Positions 15,634 to 22,857 of a stretch of DNA of 38,851 nucleotides are shown piece by piece. How positions within the stretch are numbered: the first letter of the stretch is position 1; every line of letters begins with the position of its first letter. The DNA is from a virus. The stretch spans positions 1-38,851 of the IMG/VR virus record IMGVR_UViG_3300022918_000092; one strand, 5' to 3'. The notes under the pieces are model-generated. The model worked only from the letters and a program-made list of their open reading frames with translations, did no database searches and was not told where the DNA came from. Both the position numbers and the translations under genes were made by a program.

Positions 15634-16497
15634 TCAAACCAAATGCGCATTCCATACCAGCAGAACTCTCGCCTGAATGTAGGTCTCGTCAACCCTGATC
15701 GTCTCTGGCGGATGCCTAGTGTTGTCCGAAATCATCTTGATCTGGTTGTCGCCCATCCATTGCAGGCGCTTGATGTACAGGTGCCCATCCCACGAAAACA
15801 TGTAAATCCCATCACCGGCGAACTCCCGAATACTGATGTCCACCAACAGCGGGTCGCGGTGCTTGATGGTCGGCGCCATCGACTGGCCCCAGCCCGTCAC
15901 CATCTTCAGGTTAAAGTGCTCGGTGAACTCGACGCCCATCTCACGTAAATGCTGCGGGCTGACGCGTACGTCCTGAAGCATCTCGGGGTAGTCGTGCGGT
16001 ATCTGGCCGCCACCCATTGCTGCGCGGACGTCGTAGTGCGCAATCCACACCTCATCCCCGGCAACACCGGGGCGGTAGTAGTCGATTTCGATTGCGCCGC
16101 CACCATCCTCAGCGCTGGCCGCCGCGAGTAATCGTCTACGGGCATCCTCGGAAAGACCTTTGCCCTGTTTGGCGAGCATGTCGCGAACGATATCGGAAGC
16201 AGATTGCTTATCCGTGGCGGTTGGTTTATCGGCCCTGGCGATCTGCGAAAGCGCTGGATCCTCGCCCGCACCATGCTGGAGCCACTCGATCTTTACCTCG
16301 AGCGCATTGGCGATGGCCTGCATTTTCGCAGGGCCAGGCATCGACTCACCATTCAGCCACTTGCTCGACGCCTTTGGGGTGACCTTGGCTATTTCAGCCA
16401 GCCGAGCGCCTGCGCCCCACTGGTCAATGCCGTGAGCTGAAAGGGATTTCTTGAGGCGAGCCACGAAGGCTGTGCGGATTTCTTCTATCTGAACCAT
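15634..16497 (-). CDS. cI: CI-like phage repressor (XRE HTH plus S24 peptidase)
   Basis: This protein has 287 residues from ATG 16497. The XRE-type helix-turn-helix spans about 25-72 (GAGARLAEIAKVTPKASSKW). The S24/LexA-like C-terminal domain has Ser206 (GWGQSMAPT) and Lys243 (HLYIKRLQW), the usual catalytic pair. Where self-cleaving repressors show Ala-Gly, this one has VRAAMGGGQ, i.e. Met-Gly at 161-162, so RecA-stimulated self-cleavage is doubtful. A -10-like GATATT lies 6 bases before ATG 16497, giving a leaderless mRNA as for lambda cI. An ATG at 16542 would add 15 residues but would be inside the operators. It should bind the six GWACY-N3-RGTWC sites. Confidence 0.92.
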   Translation of the reverse strand: MVQIEEIRTAFVARLKKSLSAHGIDQWGAGARLAEIAKVTPKASSKWLNGESMPGPAKMQAIANALEVKIEWLQHGAGEDPALSQIARADKPTATDKQSASDIVRDMLAKQGKGLSEDARRRLLAAASAEDGGGAIEIDYYRPGVAGDEVWIAHYDVRAAMGGGQIPHDYPEMLQDVRVSPQHLREMGVEFTEHFNLKMVTGWGQSMAPTIKHRDPLLVDISIREFAGDGIYMFSWDGHLYIKRLQWMGDNQIKMISDNTRHPPETIRVDETYIQARVLLVWNAHLV

Positions 16498-16504
16498 AGG
16501 TTCA
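16490..16504. promoter_or_regulatory. Repressor operator over the cI start (OR3-like)
   Basis: TGAACC-ATA-GGTTCA is a perfect dyad with core GAACC-N3-GGTTC (16491-16503). It overlaps the cI start codon and the predicted PRM start, so it would let the repressor limit its own synthesis. Confidence 0.75.
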
Positions 16505-16533
16505 ATATCGCATGCAGTTGCATGTACTTTCAG
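16504..16533 (-). promoter_or_regulatory. PRM-type promoter of cI
   Basis: On the minus strand CTGAAA (16533-16528) and GATATT (16509-16504) are 18 bases apart, and the ATG lies 6 bases after the -10 box. Both hexamers match 4 of 6 consensus bases, as usual for a promoter needing activation. Confidence 0.5.
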
Positions 16534-16545
16534 TTCCGACATAAT
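16518..16545 (+). promoter_or_regulatory. PR-type early right promoter
   Basis: TTGCAT (16518-16523) and CATAAT (16540-16545) are spaced 16 bases. One operator fills the spacer and the next covers the start site. It should drive the cro-to-Q operon. Confidence 0.6.
16524..16536. promoter_or_regulatory. Repressor operator OR2-like
   Basis: GTACT-TTC-AGTTC fits the core GWACY-N3-RGTWC. It lies between the -35 and -10 boxes of the PR-type promoter and over the PRM -35 box. Confidence 0.6.
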
Positions 16546-16564
16546 ATGTACTGCAAGTTCATAT
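16544..16564. promoter_or_regulatory. Repressor operator OR1-like
   Basis: ATATGTACT-GCA-AGTTCATAT is a 21-base dyad with one mismatch and core GTACT-N3-AGTTC (16548-16560). It is the closest counterpart of OL1 and overlaps the PR start. Confidence 0.75.
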
Positions 16565-16580
16565 TTGACCCGGAGGCCAC

Positions 16581-16820
16581 ATGAGCCCGCTCAAGAAATC
16601 GATTGATGACGCCGGTGGCGTTCCGGCGGTTGCCCTGGCCTGCGGTTTGACCCCGCGAGCAGTTTACAAATGGCTGACTGCCGAATGCCTGCCGCGCACT
16701 GAGTACACCGGAGAGACGCGCTATGCCGAACGAATTTCAAGCTTGGCATCGGGCAATGGAAAGCCCTTCGATGCGTCATGGCTGCTGGCGGAAGCCCACC
16801 CCAAAAAATCCGCCGCTTGA
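16581..16820 (+). CDS. Cro-like HTH regulator
   Basis: This 79-residue protein is the first gene of the right operon. The helix-turn-helix is of Cro/YdaS type: IDDAGGVPAVALACGLTPRA then VYKWLTAECLPRTEY. Its expected job is to bind the same operators as the repressor and lower cI expression during lytic growth. GGAGG lies 5 bases before ATG 16581. It is divergent from cI, with 83 bases of operators and promoters between. Confidence 0.85.
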   Translation: MSPLKKSIDDAGGVPAVALACGLTPRAVYKWLTAECLPRTEYTGETRYAERISSLASGNGKPFDASWLLAEAHPKKSAA

Positions 16821-16935
16821 AGTCAGCCCCTACGGGAACTAAGCGGTGTGTGGCAATTATCAGCGCGATAGCAGGGGGGCAGTAGTACAGCGGATTAGCT
16901 GGTGATTCATCCAGTACCGAATCGCAGACACAAAA

Positions 16936-16961
16936 AAGCCGGGATTACGGCCCGGCTTCTT
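16936..16961 (+). terminator. Terminator between cro and the antirepressor
   Basis: AAGCCGGG (16936-16943) pairs with CCCGGCTT (16951-16958) and is followed by CTTC. The U-tract is weak. It resembles the tR1 position of lambda and could be passed by antitermination. Confidence 0.7.
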
Positions 16962-16985
16962 CAACCACACTTTGTGAGGTCGATT

Positions 16986-17729
16986 ATGCACACCATATCC
17001 ACCCCGATCAATAGCAGGGCTGATTCGTCAGTTTTGCATCAATCGTCAAATCTGACGCGTCAGGTCATGTCGTCGCGTGAAATATCCGAACTGGTAGAGG
17101 CACGACACAACGACGTGCTCGCCACAATAGAACGGCTTTTCTCGAAGGGGCTTTTACGATCTCCTCGTAAAAGCCGCCGGGAAGCTACAGGCGGGCGCCC
17201 CATTGAGGTTTACGACCTTATCGAACGGGATACCCACCTTGTTGTTTCTGGATACAGCGACGAGCACAGAGCCCGAGTGATTGATCGTTGGCAGGAACTG
17301 GAAGACCAGGCATCACGCCAGTTCGCAGTTCCATCGACCTTGCCCGAAGCGCTACGGCTCGCTGCTGACCAAGCGGAAGAGAACGAACGGCTCATCGGTG
17401 TCATTCAGCTCCAGGCACCCAAGGTCGCCGCGATCAAGCGTTTGGCTGCTGCCCATGGCGCCGTGTGCCTTACCGATGCCGCCAAGCTGCTTCAGGTCAA
17501 GCCGCGCCAGTTCATCGAATGGATGGTCAATCGCGATTGGCTTTACCAGCGTGGAAACCGCAAACGCCTGACAGCCAAGCAGGATCGGATTGATCAGGGC
17601 TACATGACTCATAAGTTTACCGAGCTGAAAGCCAATGAGCTGACAGGCGAGACCAAGGCCGTTCCTCAGCCTCTGGTAACGCCCAAGGGTATGGCGCGCC
17701 TCGCTGAAATGCTGCAGGAGGCTTTGTAA
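16986..17729 (+). CDS. Rha/KilAC-domain phage antirepressor
   Basis: This protein has 247 residues from ATG 16986. The N-terminal part is a Rha-type domain (about 35-125: MSSREISELVEARHNDVLAT, then ATGGRPIEVYDLIERDTHLV). The C-terminal part is a KilAC domain (about 140-247: AAHGAVCLTDAAKLLQVKPR, QFIEWMVNRDWLYQRGNRKR, PLVTPKGMARLAEML). Such proteins counteract the repressor or host regulators early in lytic growth. Two longer upstream starts exist, but they overlap the terminator. The stop codon overlaps the next start by one base. Confidence 0.88.
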   Translation: MHTISTPINSRADSSVLHQSSNLTRQVMSSREISELVEARHNDVLATIERLFSKGLLRSPRKSRREATGGRPIEVYDLIERDTHLVVSGYSDEHRARVIDRWQELEDQASRQFAVPSTLPEALRLAADQAEENERLIGVIQLQAPKVAAIKRLAAAHGAVCLTDAAKLLQVKPRQFIEWMVNRDWLYQRGNRKRLTAKQDRIDQGYMTHKFTELKANELTGETKAVPQPLVTPKGMARLAEMLQEAL

Positions 17730-18472
17730 TGGCCGGTGACTGGATCAAGTTTGAACTCACCACCCTGGACAAGCCCGAGGTCTGCCAGATCGGTGACCTT
17801 GCCGACATCGATCCCGATGCCGTCGTGGGTAAGTTGATGCGTGTATGGGGCTGGTTCGACCAGCAGACCGAAGATGGTAACGCTCCGAGCGTTAGTAAAA
17901 AGTTACTGGATCGTCAGGTTGGCGTTATCGGTTTCTGCGAACACATGAAGTCTGTTGGGTGGATGGTCGAGGCGGACGGCGTTATCTCCCTGCCTCATTT
18001 CGAACGGCACAACGGAAAGACCGCTAAAAACAGGCTTCTCACGGCGAAACGCGTTGCAAATCACAAGTCTGCTAACGGAAAAAGTAACGCTCAAATCGTT
18101 AGCGGAGCGTTACCTAAAGAAGATGTAGAGAAGAAAGAACACCCTCTCTCTGCGCATGACGCAGTCGATCCTCGGATGCCGTCCGCAATGACTCTTGATT
18201 GGGTTGCAGATCCGAAGCTGCTGAAAACCTATGCGCTGCATCAGGGCATGACCGTCGATTCGATCACCGACACTGACTTGGCCGACTTCACCAGCTATTA
18301 CGAGCCGAAGGGCCAGGTGAACACCCAGGCTGAGTGGGTCAGCATGTTGGTGAAGTGGGTGAAGAACAACCGAACCCGGTCTGCTGCTTCAAACGTCACT
18401 GCATTGCGGCCGCGGGCTGCTGCTGACTTTGATGCTGACGATACAACATGGATGAACGGGGTGAAGCCATGA
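17729..18472 (+). CDS. Replication initiator, O/DnaT-like
   Basis: This 247-residue protein has an N-terminal winged-helix-type domain (GDWIKFELTTLDKPEVCQIG, VVGKLMRVWGWFDQQ, ISLPHFERHNGKTAKNRLLT) like phage O proteins that bind the origin. Its C-terminal domain (about 152-225: TLDWVADPKLLKTYALHQGM, FTSYYEPKGQVNTQAEWVSM, LVKWVKNN) is DnaT-like, the primosome part that contacts ssDNA or DnaB. It should recruit the host helicase together with the following P-like protein. Repeats of TAACGCTC lie within its coding sequence, as lambda ori lies in O. The next start overlaps as ATGA. Confidence 0.85.
   Translation: MAGDWIKFELTTLDKPEVCQIGDLADIDPDAVVGKLMRVWGWFDQQTEDGNAPSVSKKLLDRQVGVIGFCEHMKSVGWMVEADGVISLPHFERHNGKTAKNRLLTAKRVANHKSANGKSNAQIVSGALPKEDVEKKEHPLSAHDAVDPRMPSAMTLDWVADPKLLKTYALHQGMTVDSITDTDLADFTSYYEPKGQVNTQAEWVSMLVKWVKNNRTRSAASNVTALRPRAAADFDADDTTWMNGVKP
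17876..18114. repeat. Repeats in the O-like gene, candidate replication origin
   Basis: TAACGCTC occurs at 17878-17885 and 18085-18092, and inverted (GAGCGTTA) at 17887-17894 and 18105-18112. The first pair forms a dyad, and GGTAACGCTCC / GGAGCGTTACC is an exact 11-bp inverted repeat at 17876-17886 and 18104-18114. In lambda-like phages the initiator binds iterons within its own gene. An AT-richer part lies around 18040-18130. Confidence 0.5.
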
Positions 18473-19158
18473 GGTCCGTTGCCACCATCGCTGCCCGCGC
18501 CGTCGCCGGGGTCGTTTCAGGCGAATACATCGACACAGTACCAGCCGTCGACGCTCAGGAGCAGAAATCCCAGTCCGATGCTGTCGGCCTGATCATCAAT
18601 CAGCTTTTCCGGGACCTTCGCTCTATCCATTCGGCGTGGCGGCAGGCATGGCCGAATCAGGCTGCATACGACGCTTCCAAACTGACCTGGCTGCGGGCAT
18701 TCATCGAAAACGGGGTATGCACCCAAGAGCAGATCGACATAGGGCTTACCCGTTGCCGTGCTGAGAACACCGACTTCATTCCGAGTCCTGGCAAGTTCGT
18801 CCACATGTGCGTTCCGCTGCCGGAGATGATCGGCTTGCCAAGCGTTGAAACCGCTTACGAGCAGGCGCTGCGCAACTGCCACCCGGCGATGCGCGGACAA
18901 GAGAAATGGTTTCACCCAGCGGTCTATCACGCCACGGCAGCGGCCGGATTCCACAGCTTGCCGTTGCTCAGTCGCGAATTGGGTCTGGTCAGCTTCGAAA
19001 AGCGTTACATGGTCCAGGTCTGCAAGGTTTGGCGCGGCGAGGATGTCGGCCCGCTGCCCGCTGCGGAGATTGCCGGACCTGCACCTGTGATCACTATGGA
19101 AGTTGGAAATAAGGCGCTCGCCGAGTTGCGCGCCCGCCGTGGAGGTTCGCGTGCCTGA
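18469..19158 (+). CDS. Replication protein P-like (helicase loader)
   Basis: This protein has 229 residues from ATG 18469, which overlaps the O-like stop as ATGA. The lambda P type is seen in the middle: IINQLFRDLRSIHSAWRQAW, TWLRAFIENGVCTQEQIDIG, CRAENTDFIPSPGKFVHMCV, and AYEQALRNCHPAMRGQEKWF. These proteins bring DnaB to the initiator at the origin. The N-terminal 40 residues are variable. A small gene begins inside its last codons. Confidence 0.88.
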   Translation: MRSVATIAARAVAGVVSGEYIDTVPAVDAQEQKSQSDAVGLIINQLFRDLRSIHSAWRQAWPNQAAYDASKLTWLRAFIENGVCTQEQIDIGLTRCRAENTDFIPSPGKFVHMCVPLPEMIGLPSVETAYEQALRNCHPAMRGQEKWFHPAVYHATAAAGFHSLPLLSRELGLVSFEKRYMVQVCKVWRGEDVGPLPAAEIAGPAPVITMEVGNKALAELRARRGGSRA

Positions 19159-19381
19159 TCGCCGCCTAGCTGTTCCTGAGATCGATGCCTACCGCTTTGC
19201 GGTGTTCTGCTGCTCATTCAAGGTTGACCTTGGGTCGACGCCTGATCATGCCCTAGCACTGTTCGCCGATGCCGGTATGGCTCAGCGGTACGGTGCGTGG
19301 ATGTGGCCGAGCACATACGAAGTTGTCGATGTCGTCACGGGGAAGCCGGTAGGAAACCTCACCGTCAAGGGGGCGGCATGA
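19151..19381 (+). CDS. Small phage protein of unknown function
   Basis: This protein has 76 residues from GTG 19151 (PDRRLAVPEIDAYRFAVFCC), with GGAGG at 19141-19145. It overlaps the end of the P-like gene by 8 bases and is overlapped at its stop by RusA, so it is a tightly packed member of the nin-like region. Soluble; no domain recognised. Confidence 0.7.
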   Translation: MPDRRLAVPEIDAYRFAVFCCSFKVDLGSTPDHALALFADAGMAQRYGAWMWPSTYEVVDVVTGKPVGNLTVKGAA

Positions 19382-19740
19382 TCGATCTGATGCTGCCGTG
19401 GCCACCAAAGGTTCTCAGCCCCAACGCGCGTACGCACTGGGCAACCAAGAGCCGTGCGGCCAAAGCGTACCGCAGCGCCTGCTACTTGCTTTGCCGCCAG
19501 GCTGGTTTGTCCGCTCCCACAGGTCGTGCACTGCTGTCGCTGGAGTTCATTCCGCCTGATCGCCGTCGCCGTGACGATGACAACTGCATCGCCGCATTCA
19601 AGTCCGGCCGTGACGGTGTGGCTCAAGCTCTGGGTATCGACGACAGCCGTTTCGTAACCCAACTGCAGATCAGCGCCGAGACCATCAAGGGCGGTGCTGT
19701 CCGTGTTCGTATTTCTGATTACGTTGAGGTCCAACCATGA
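19378..19740 (+). CDS. rusA: RusA-type Holliday junction resolvase
   Basis: This protein has 120 residues from ATG 19378. It is a homodimeric Mg-dependent nuclease that cuts four-way junctions. The N-terminal LPWPPKVLSPNARTHW matches the family signature (LPxPPSxNxxxR type). The acidic catalytic cluster is present as RRRDDDNCIAAFKSGRDGVA then LGIDDSRF. Phage copies resolve branched DNA before packaging. It is coupled to both neighbours by ATGA overlaps. Confidence 0.93.
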   Translation: MIDLMLPWPPKVLSPNARTHWATKSRAAKAYRSACYLLCRQAGLSAPTGRALLSLEFIPPDRRRRDDDNCIAAFKSGRDGVAQALGIDDSRFVTQLQISAETIKGGAVRVRISDYVEVQP

Positions 19741-20045
19741 GCCATCAATTCAAGTCGGGCGATCTGGCAATGATCGTCGGGGCACATACCACTCCGGAAA
19801 ACGTTGGCAAAGTATGCGAGCTGGCGGAGCTTTTGGCGCCTGAGCAAATCAGCACATGGCGCGATCCTAGTGATGGCAAGCGGGTTCAGAACGGTGATGT
19901 TGGCTCAGCTTGGGTAGTGGTTGGCGACGGGCTCACATCGTGGTGCGGTTCGAATGGCTGGGTAATGGCTGACCCGATCCATCTGATGCCATTGCGCGAT
20001 GACTTTGCGCCTGAGCAGCGCAAAGCGCAGGAAATGCCAGCATGA
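19737..20045 (+). CDS. Conserved small phage protein, SH3-like by appearance
   Basis: This 102-residue protein starts at ATG 19737, overlapping the RusA stop. The sequence is strand-rich with a KOW/SH3-like opening (FKSGDLAMIVGAHTTPENVG, then GDVGSAWVVVGDGLTSW). I know similar proteins from Pseudomonas phages as unnamed. The function is unknown. Its stop overlaps the second recombinase gene by ATGA. Confidence 0.7.
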   Translation: MSHQFKSGDLAMIVGAHTTPENVGKVCELAELLAPEQISTWRDPSDGKRVQNGDVGSAWVVVGDGLTSWCGSNGWVMADPIHLMPLRDDFAPEQRKAQEMPA

Positions 20046-21319
20046 CTGCTGCCGTGCGCATCACAGATGCCGAAATCAAACGCCAAGCCGCCGGTAGTGA
20101 GCGGGATCTGCGTGACGTCGAGAATCGCGGCCTGTACCTGCGCTTCACCCGGGACCGCGCCCGGGCGTCGTGGTACTTGGTCCGCAAAGGCAAATGGAAT
20201 CTCGTTGGCAGTTTCCCCGACCTGACCGCCAAACAGGTCGTCGCGGCACTGCCTGCTATCCGACTGCGCATTGAGGCCGGGGCCAACTCGACGCTCTCCA
20301 AGTGGGCGACCACGGGCGAGCTGCTGAACTGGTTCGCAGAGCGATACGCACGGGACCGTAGCCTCTCGGACAAACGCAAGAAGACCGGCGCGTCGATGAT
20401 CAAATGCCACCTTATGCCGTGCCTGGGCGAAACACCCTTGGCCAACATCGACAAAGCCACCCTCGACAGCCAGCTCATGTGGCCGATGCAGGAAAGTGTC
20501 TCCATCGACTACGTTCGATCGGCATTCCAGTTGCTGGCGCTGGCGTTTGGTCAGGCATTCAAACTGCGCCTGATATCGGCCAACCCGATGAAGGACATCA
20601 AATTCAAAGACTTCTCAACAGCCAAGGTCGGCATCAAGGCGTCCAGGCTGCGCGGTACCCAATTACAGGATCTGCTTCACCATCTGGCAGGGGTCATCGA
20701 ATCCAATCCGCACGACGGCATGTTGGCAGTGATGATGCTCTGCCACGGCACGCGCATCGGCGAAACCCGGCAGGCCCGCTGGTCCCACATCAGCTTGGCC
20801 GAGCGTGAGTGGTTCATTCCCAGCGAGAACACCAAGACCGGCGTCGAGCATCACTTGCCACTGACAGACCAAGTGCGGCAGTTGCTGATCTGGTACCGCG
20901 ACAAACAGCAGACCGGTGGCTATGACGGGCAGTTCCTGTTCCCCGGTCGCGGCGGTGCGGGTCTCAGTGAGGGCCGGGCCAGTGCCGTGTTCGCTCGGGT
21001 AGGGAAGGGCGAGTGGACCAGCCATGACCTTCGCAAACTGGCTCGCACGTGCTGGGCAGACATCGGCATCGATCACCTGATTGGTGAGCTGCTGATCAAC
21101 CACGCCATGGGCCACAACGTGAAGGTCTACGTCCAGTCAGGCGTTATGGACCGCAAGCGTGATGCCCTGATCAAGTGGAACGCCCATCTAGACGGGAAAG
21201 GCTTCGGCCTCATTCACACATTGACCGGCTTTAGATTCGAAGATTCTGATAATCAGCTACAGACCACGGATGGCGTGGCCTCTGGCGCAGTTGCCAACAC
21301 CACCATAGGCGAGGTTTAA
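20042..21319 (+). CDS. Second tyrosine recombinase, within the early operon
   Basis: This 425-residue tyrosine recombinase has an N-terminal DUF4102-like arm domain (about 5-80, GLYLRFTRDRARASWYLVRK). A SAM-like core-binding domain (about 90-185) and a complete catalytic domain follow: Arg238 (HGTRIGET), Lys265 (ENTKTGVE), His328 and Arg331 (SHDLRKLA), His354 (INHAMGH) and Tyr363 (VKVYVQSG). It is transcribed with replication genes, not next to an attachment site, so it is not the obvious integrase. It could resolve genome multimers, act on another site, or be a captured integrase. The C-terminal 35 residues beyond the catalytic core are unusual. It seems intact. Confidence 0.9.
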   Translation: MTAAVRITDAEIKRQAAGSERDLRDVENRGLYLRFTRDRARASWYLVRKGKWNLVGSFPDLTAKQVVAALPAIRLRIEAGANSTLSKWATTGELLNWFAERYARDRSLSDKRKKTGASMIKCHLMPCLGETPLANIDKATLDSQLMWPMQESVSIDYVRSAFQLLALAFGQAFKLRLISANPMKDIKFKDFSTAKVGIKASRLRGTQLQDLLHHLAGVIESNPHDGMLAVMMLCHGTRIGETRQARWSHISLAEREWFIPSENTKTGVEHHLPLTDQVRQLLIWYRDKQQTGGYDGQFLFPGRGGAGLSEGRASAVFARVGKGEWTSHDLRKLARTCWADIGIDHLIGELLINHAMGHNVKVYVQSGVMDRKRDALIKWNAHLDGKGFGLIHTLTGFRFEDSDNQLQTTDGVASGAVANTTIGEV

Positions 21320-21321
21320 AA

Positions 21322-21522
21322 ATGAGGACATCAGGCACAACCTTGTCCGTTCGCGATGATCAAGGCGTCTTCGTAGCGGTGGGTATGGTCGAGATTTTGA
21401 AAGCCTCCGATGCTTGGGCGGCCTTCGCAGAGGACCTTGCCCGCATCAATTGTGAGGCGTATGAGCACGGAAAGAGGTCACGTCCTTGGCTTCGTCAAAA
21501 GAAAGGCCGAGGCGCCCAATGA
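21322..21522 (+). CDS. Small hypothetical phage protein
   Basis: This 66-residue protein begins 3 bases after the recombinase stop. A short strand-rich start (LSVRDDQGVFVAVGMVEILK) leads to a basic tail (GKRSRPWLRQKKGRG). Its stop overlaps the following gene as ATGA. It is part of the nin-like run. No family recognised. Confidence 0.6.
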   Translation: MRTSGTTLSVRDDQGVFVAVGMVEILKASDAWAAFAEDLARINCEAYEHGKRSRPWLRQKKGRGAQ

Positions 21523-21836
21523 AGAAGAGCCACGGCCCATCCTTTCGCAGGGCAATGAAGCCGCTCCGGGTCTGTTACGACTGTCGCGGTAGCGGGCTTT
21601 TCATCGGCATGTTCCACGAAATGGAATGCGTCACCTGCAATGCATCGGGCTGGGTCTGCGCCGAAACAGGGGAGGCACTTCCGCTGGCCGAATTGGTGCT
21701 GCAACTGAATATGAAACTGCGTGCCGTTACTCGCGATCTGGAGTTGGCAATGGCCGCCCAGTCGTTAGGCGCTCAGCAGCAATACGAACAGAACAACCGC
21801 CGCGGTGCCGGCGGATCGAATTACACAGGGGATTGA
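21519..21836 (+). CDS. DnaJ-type zinc-finger small protein
   Basis: This protein has 105 residues from ATG 21519. Two CxxCxxxG units (CYDCRGSG and CVTCNASG, about 21-48) match half of a DnaJ zinc finger and should hold one zinc. A helical, Gln/Asn-rich C-terminus follows. Such proteins are common just before the Q gene in Pseudomonas phages. The function is unknown. An RNA or protein binding role is possible. Confidence 0.7.
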   Translation: MKKSHGPSFRRAMKPLRVCYDCRGSGLFIGMFHEMECVTCNASGWVCAETGEALPLAELVLQLNMKLRAVTRDLELAMAAQSLGAQQQYEQNNRRGAGGSNYTGD

Positions 21837-21839
21837 GCG

Positions 21840-22403
21840 ATGGGCATCTATAAAGACGTGATGGGCACCCTGGTACGCGTACTGGCCGCCGACAACATCG
21901 ACAACAGCACCAAGCAGAGCTGGCAGAAGCTGATCGATGCTGACCTTCGCCAGGGTGGCAACGGCAGTTCGATCTCTGTCCGAGACAAATTCGATTACGA
22001 CTGCTGCCTGTATGCGCTGCTGCATCGCGAGCTGGCCCCGGCTCAATGGGACGTGCTGGTAGCCAAGTATTCAACGCATAAGGCGAACAAGGTGGCCTCG
22101 ATTGGTCGTCTCGCGAGCCGCATCACGTCACCGGCGCCGCAACTCTTCCTTTATAAGGCGCTGACTGCGTGGGCAATCCCGCAGCTCAAAGGCGTCCAGA
22201 CTGGCAAGCGCTCCACAGACATGATCGTGTTGCCTGCTGAGTTCTACGACATGAACACATGGGACCCGGCAGCCTCCCCGGAGCGGACTCGTCGAGGCTG
22301 GAGGGCTGGGATCCATAAGCGCCTTGAGTCGCTGGAAGAGGCGGCAGTGATTCACGCCACCGAGCTTTTCGACCTGGAACAGATATTCCTTGACGCCGCT
22401 TGA
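21840..22403 (+). CDS. Probable Q-type late antiterminator
   Basis: This 187-residue protein is the last gene of the early operon. It resembles DUF1133/phage-21-type Q proteins in my judgement: FDYDCCLYALLHRELAPAQW, DVLVAKYSTHKANKVASIGR, then TAWAIPQLKG. Q proteins bind near the late promoter and make RNA polymerase read through the terminators behind it. A promoter starts within its last bases and is followed by two terminators, exactly the site such a protein would use. Sequence support is moderate and context support strong. Confidence 0.65.
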   Translation: MGIYKDVMGTLVRVLAADNIDNSTKQSWQKLIDADLRQGGNGSSISVRDKFDYDCCLYALLHRELAPAQWDVLVAKYSTHKANKVASIGRLASRITSPAPQLFLYKALTAWAIPQLKGVQTGKRSTDMIVLPAEFYDMNTWDPAASPERTRRGWRAGIHKRLESLEEAAVIHATELFDLEQIFLDAA

Positions 22404-22428
22404 CGAATTGGCCGATTGGCCGTAAATT
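22400..22428 (+). promoter_or_regulatory. Strong promoter, late PR'-like
   Basis: TTGACG (22400-22405) and TAAATT (22423-22428) are separated by exactly 17 bases. Transcription should start near 22435 and meet a terminator within about 40 bases. This is the form of a Q-dependent late promoter. Confidence 0.75.
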
Positions 22429-22473
22429 CACCCCATCATGTCGATCTTACGCGTTATGAGAGAAGACCCCAAA

Positions 22474-22501
22474 AGCCCAGCCACCAAGCTGGGCTTTTTT
22501 G
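22474..22501 (+). terminator. Strong terminator tR'-like
   Basis: AGCCCAGC-CACCAA-GCTGGGCT followed by TTTTTT forms a textbook intrinsic terminator directly after the late promoter. Confidence 0.9.
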
Positions 22502-22514
22502 TTTCCACAAACAG

Positions 22515-22546
22515 AAAACCCGGCCGAATTTGAGCCGGGTTTTCTT
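22515..22546 (+). terminator. Second tandem terminator
   Basis: AAAACCCGGC (22515-22524) pairs with GCCGGGTTTT (22534-22543), followed by CTTCTTTT. It backs up the first terminator. The span 22404-22602 holds no gene. Confidence 0.85.
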
Positions 22547-22602
22547 CTTTTATCGTCGATTTTATTGCATAGTTAGCAGCTGCAATTGTTCGAGTAGCGA
22601 CG

Positions 22603-22857
22603 GTGGAAGCGAACAGGGATATGGTGTTTGAGGCTCTTGGCATCGTAGCGCGCCGAGCCGATGAGCGAGGCTTGATCCTGGCCGAGTTCATGGCAGCGGC
22701 TGCTGGAAGTTGGAAGATGGAAGAAGAGTTACTCCAGCATTTGATTGAGGTTGAGCTTCTGGTCCTTGATGGTGCCACGGAACATGCTGCCGCGAGAGTT
22801 CGTCTCACTTCATCTGGGCGCGATCTACTCACGCGGGAATCCACTCGACGTTCGTGA
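22603..22857 (+). CDS. Small hypothetical protein, winged-helix-like
   Basis: This protein has 84 residues from GTG 22603, or 78 from ATG 22621; neither has a strong ribosome site. Helical with a winged-helix look: LGIVARRADERGLILAEFMA, EEELLQHLIEVELLVLDGAT, then RVRLTSSGRDLLTRE. It is the first open frame after the late terminators. Its end overlaps the opposite-strand gene at 22829 by 29 bases. The function is unknown. Confidence 0.5.
   Translation: MEANRDMVFEALGIVARRADERGLILAEFMAAAAGSWKMEEELLQHLIEVELLVLDGATEHAAARVRLTSSGRDLLTRESTRRS

Noticed and set aside
16511-16524. CATGCA-GT-TGCATG palindrome as a seventh operator
   Set aside because: It does not fit the GWACY-N3-RGTWC core shared by the six other sites. 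It may be fortuitous or a site for another protein.
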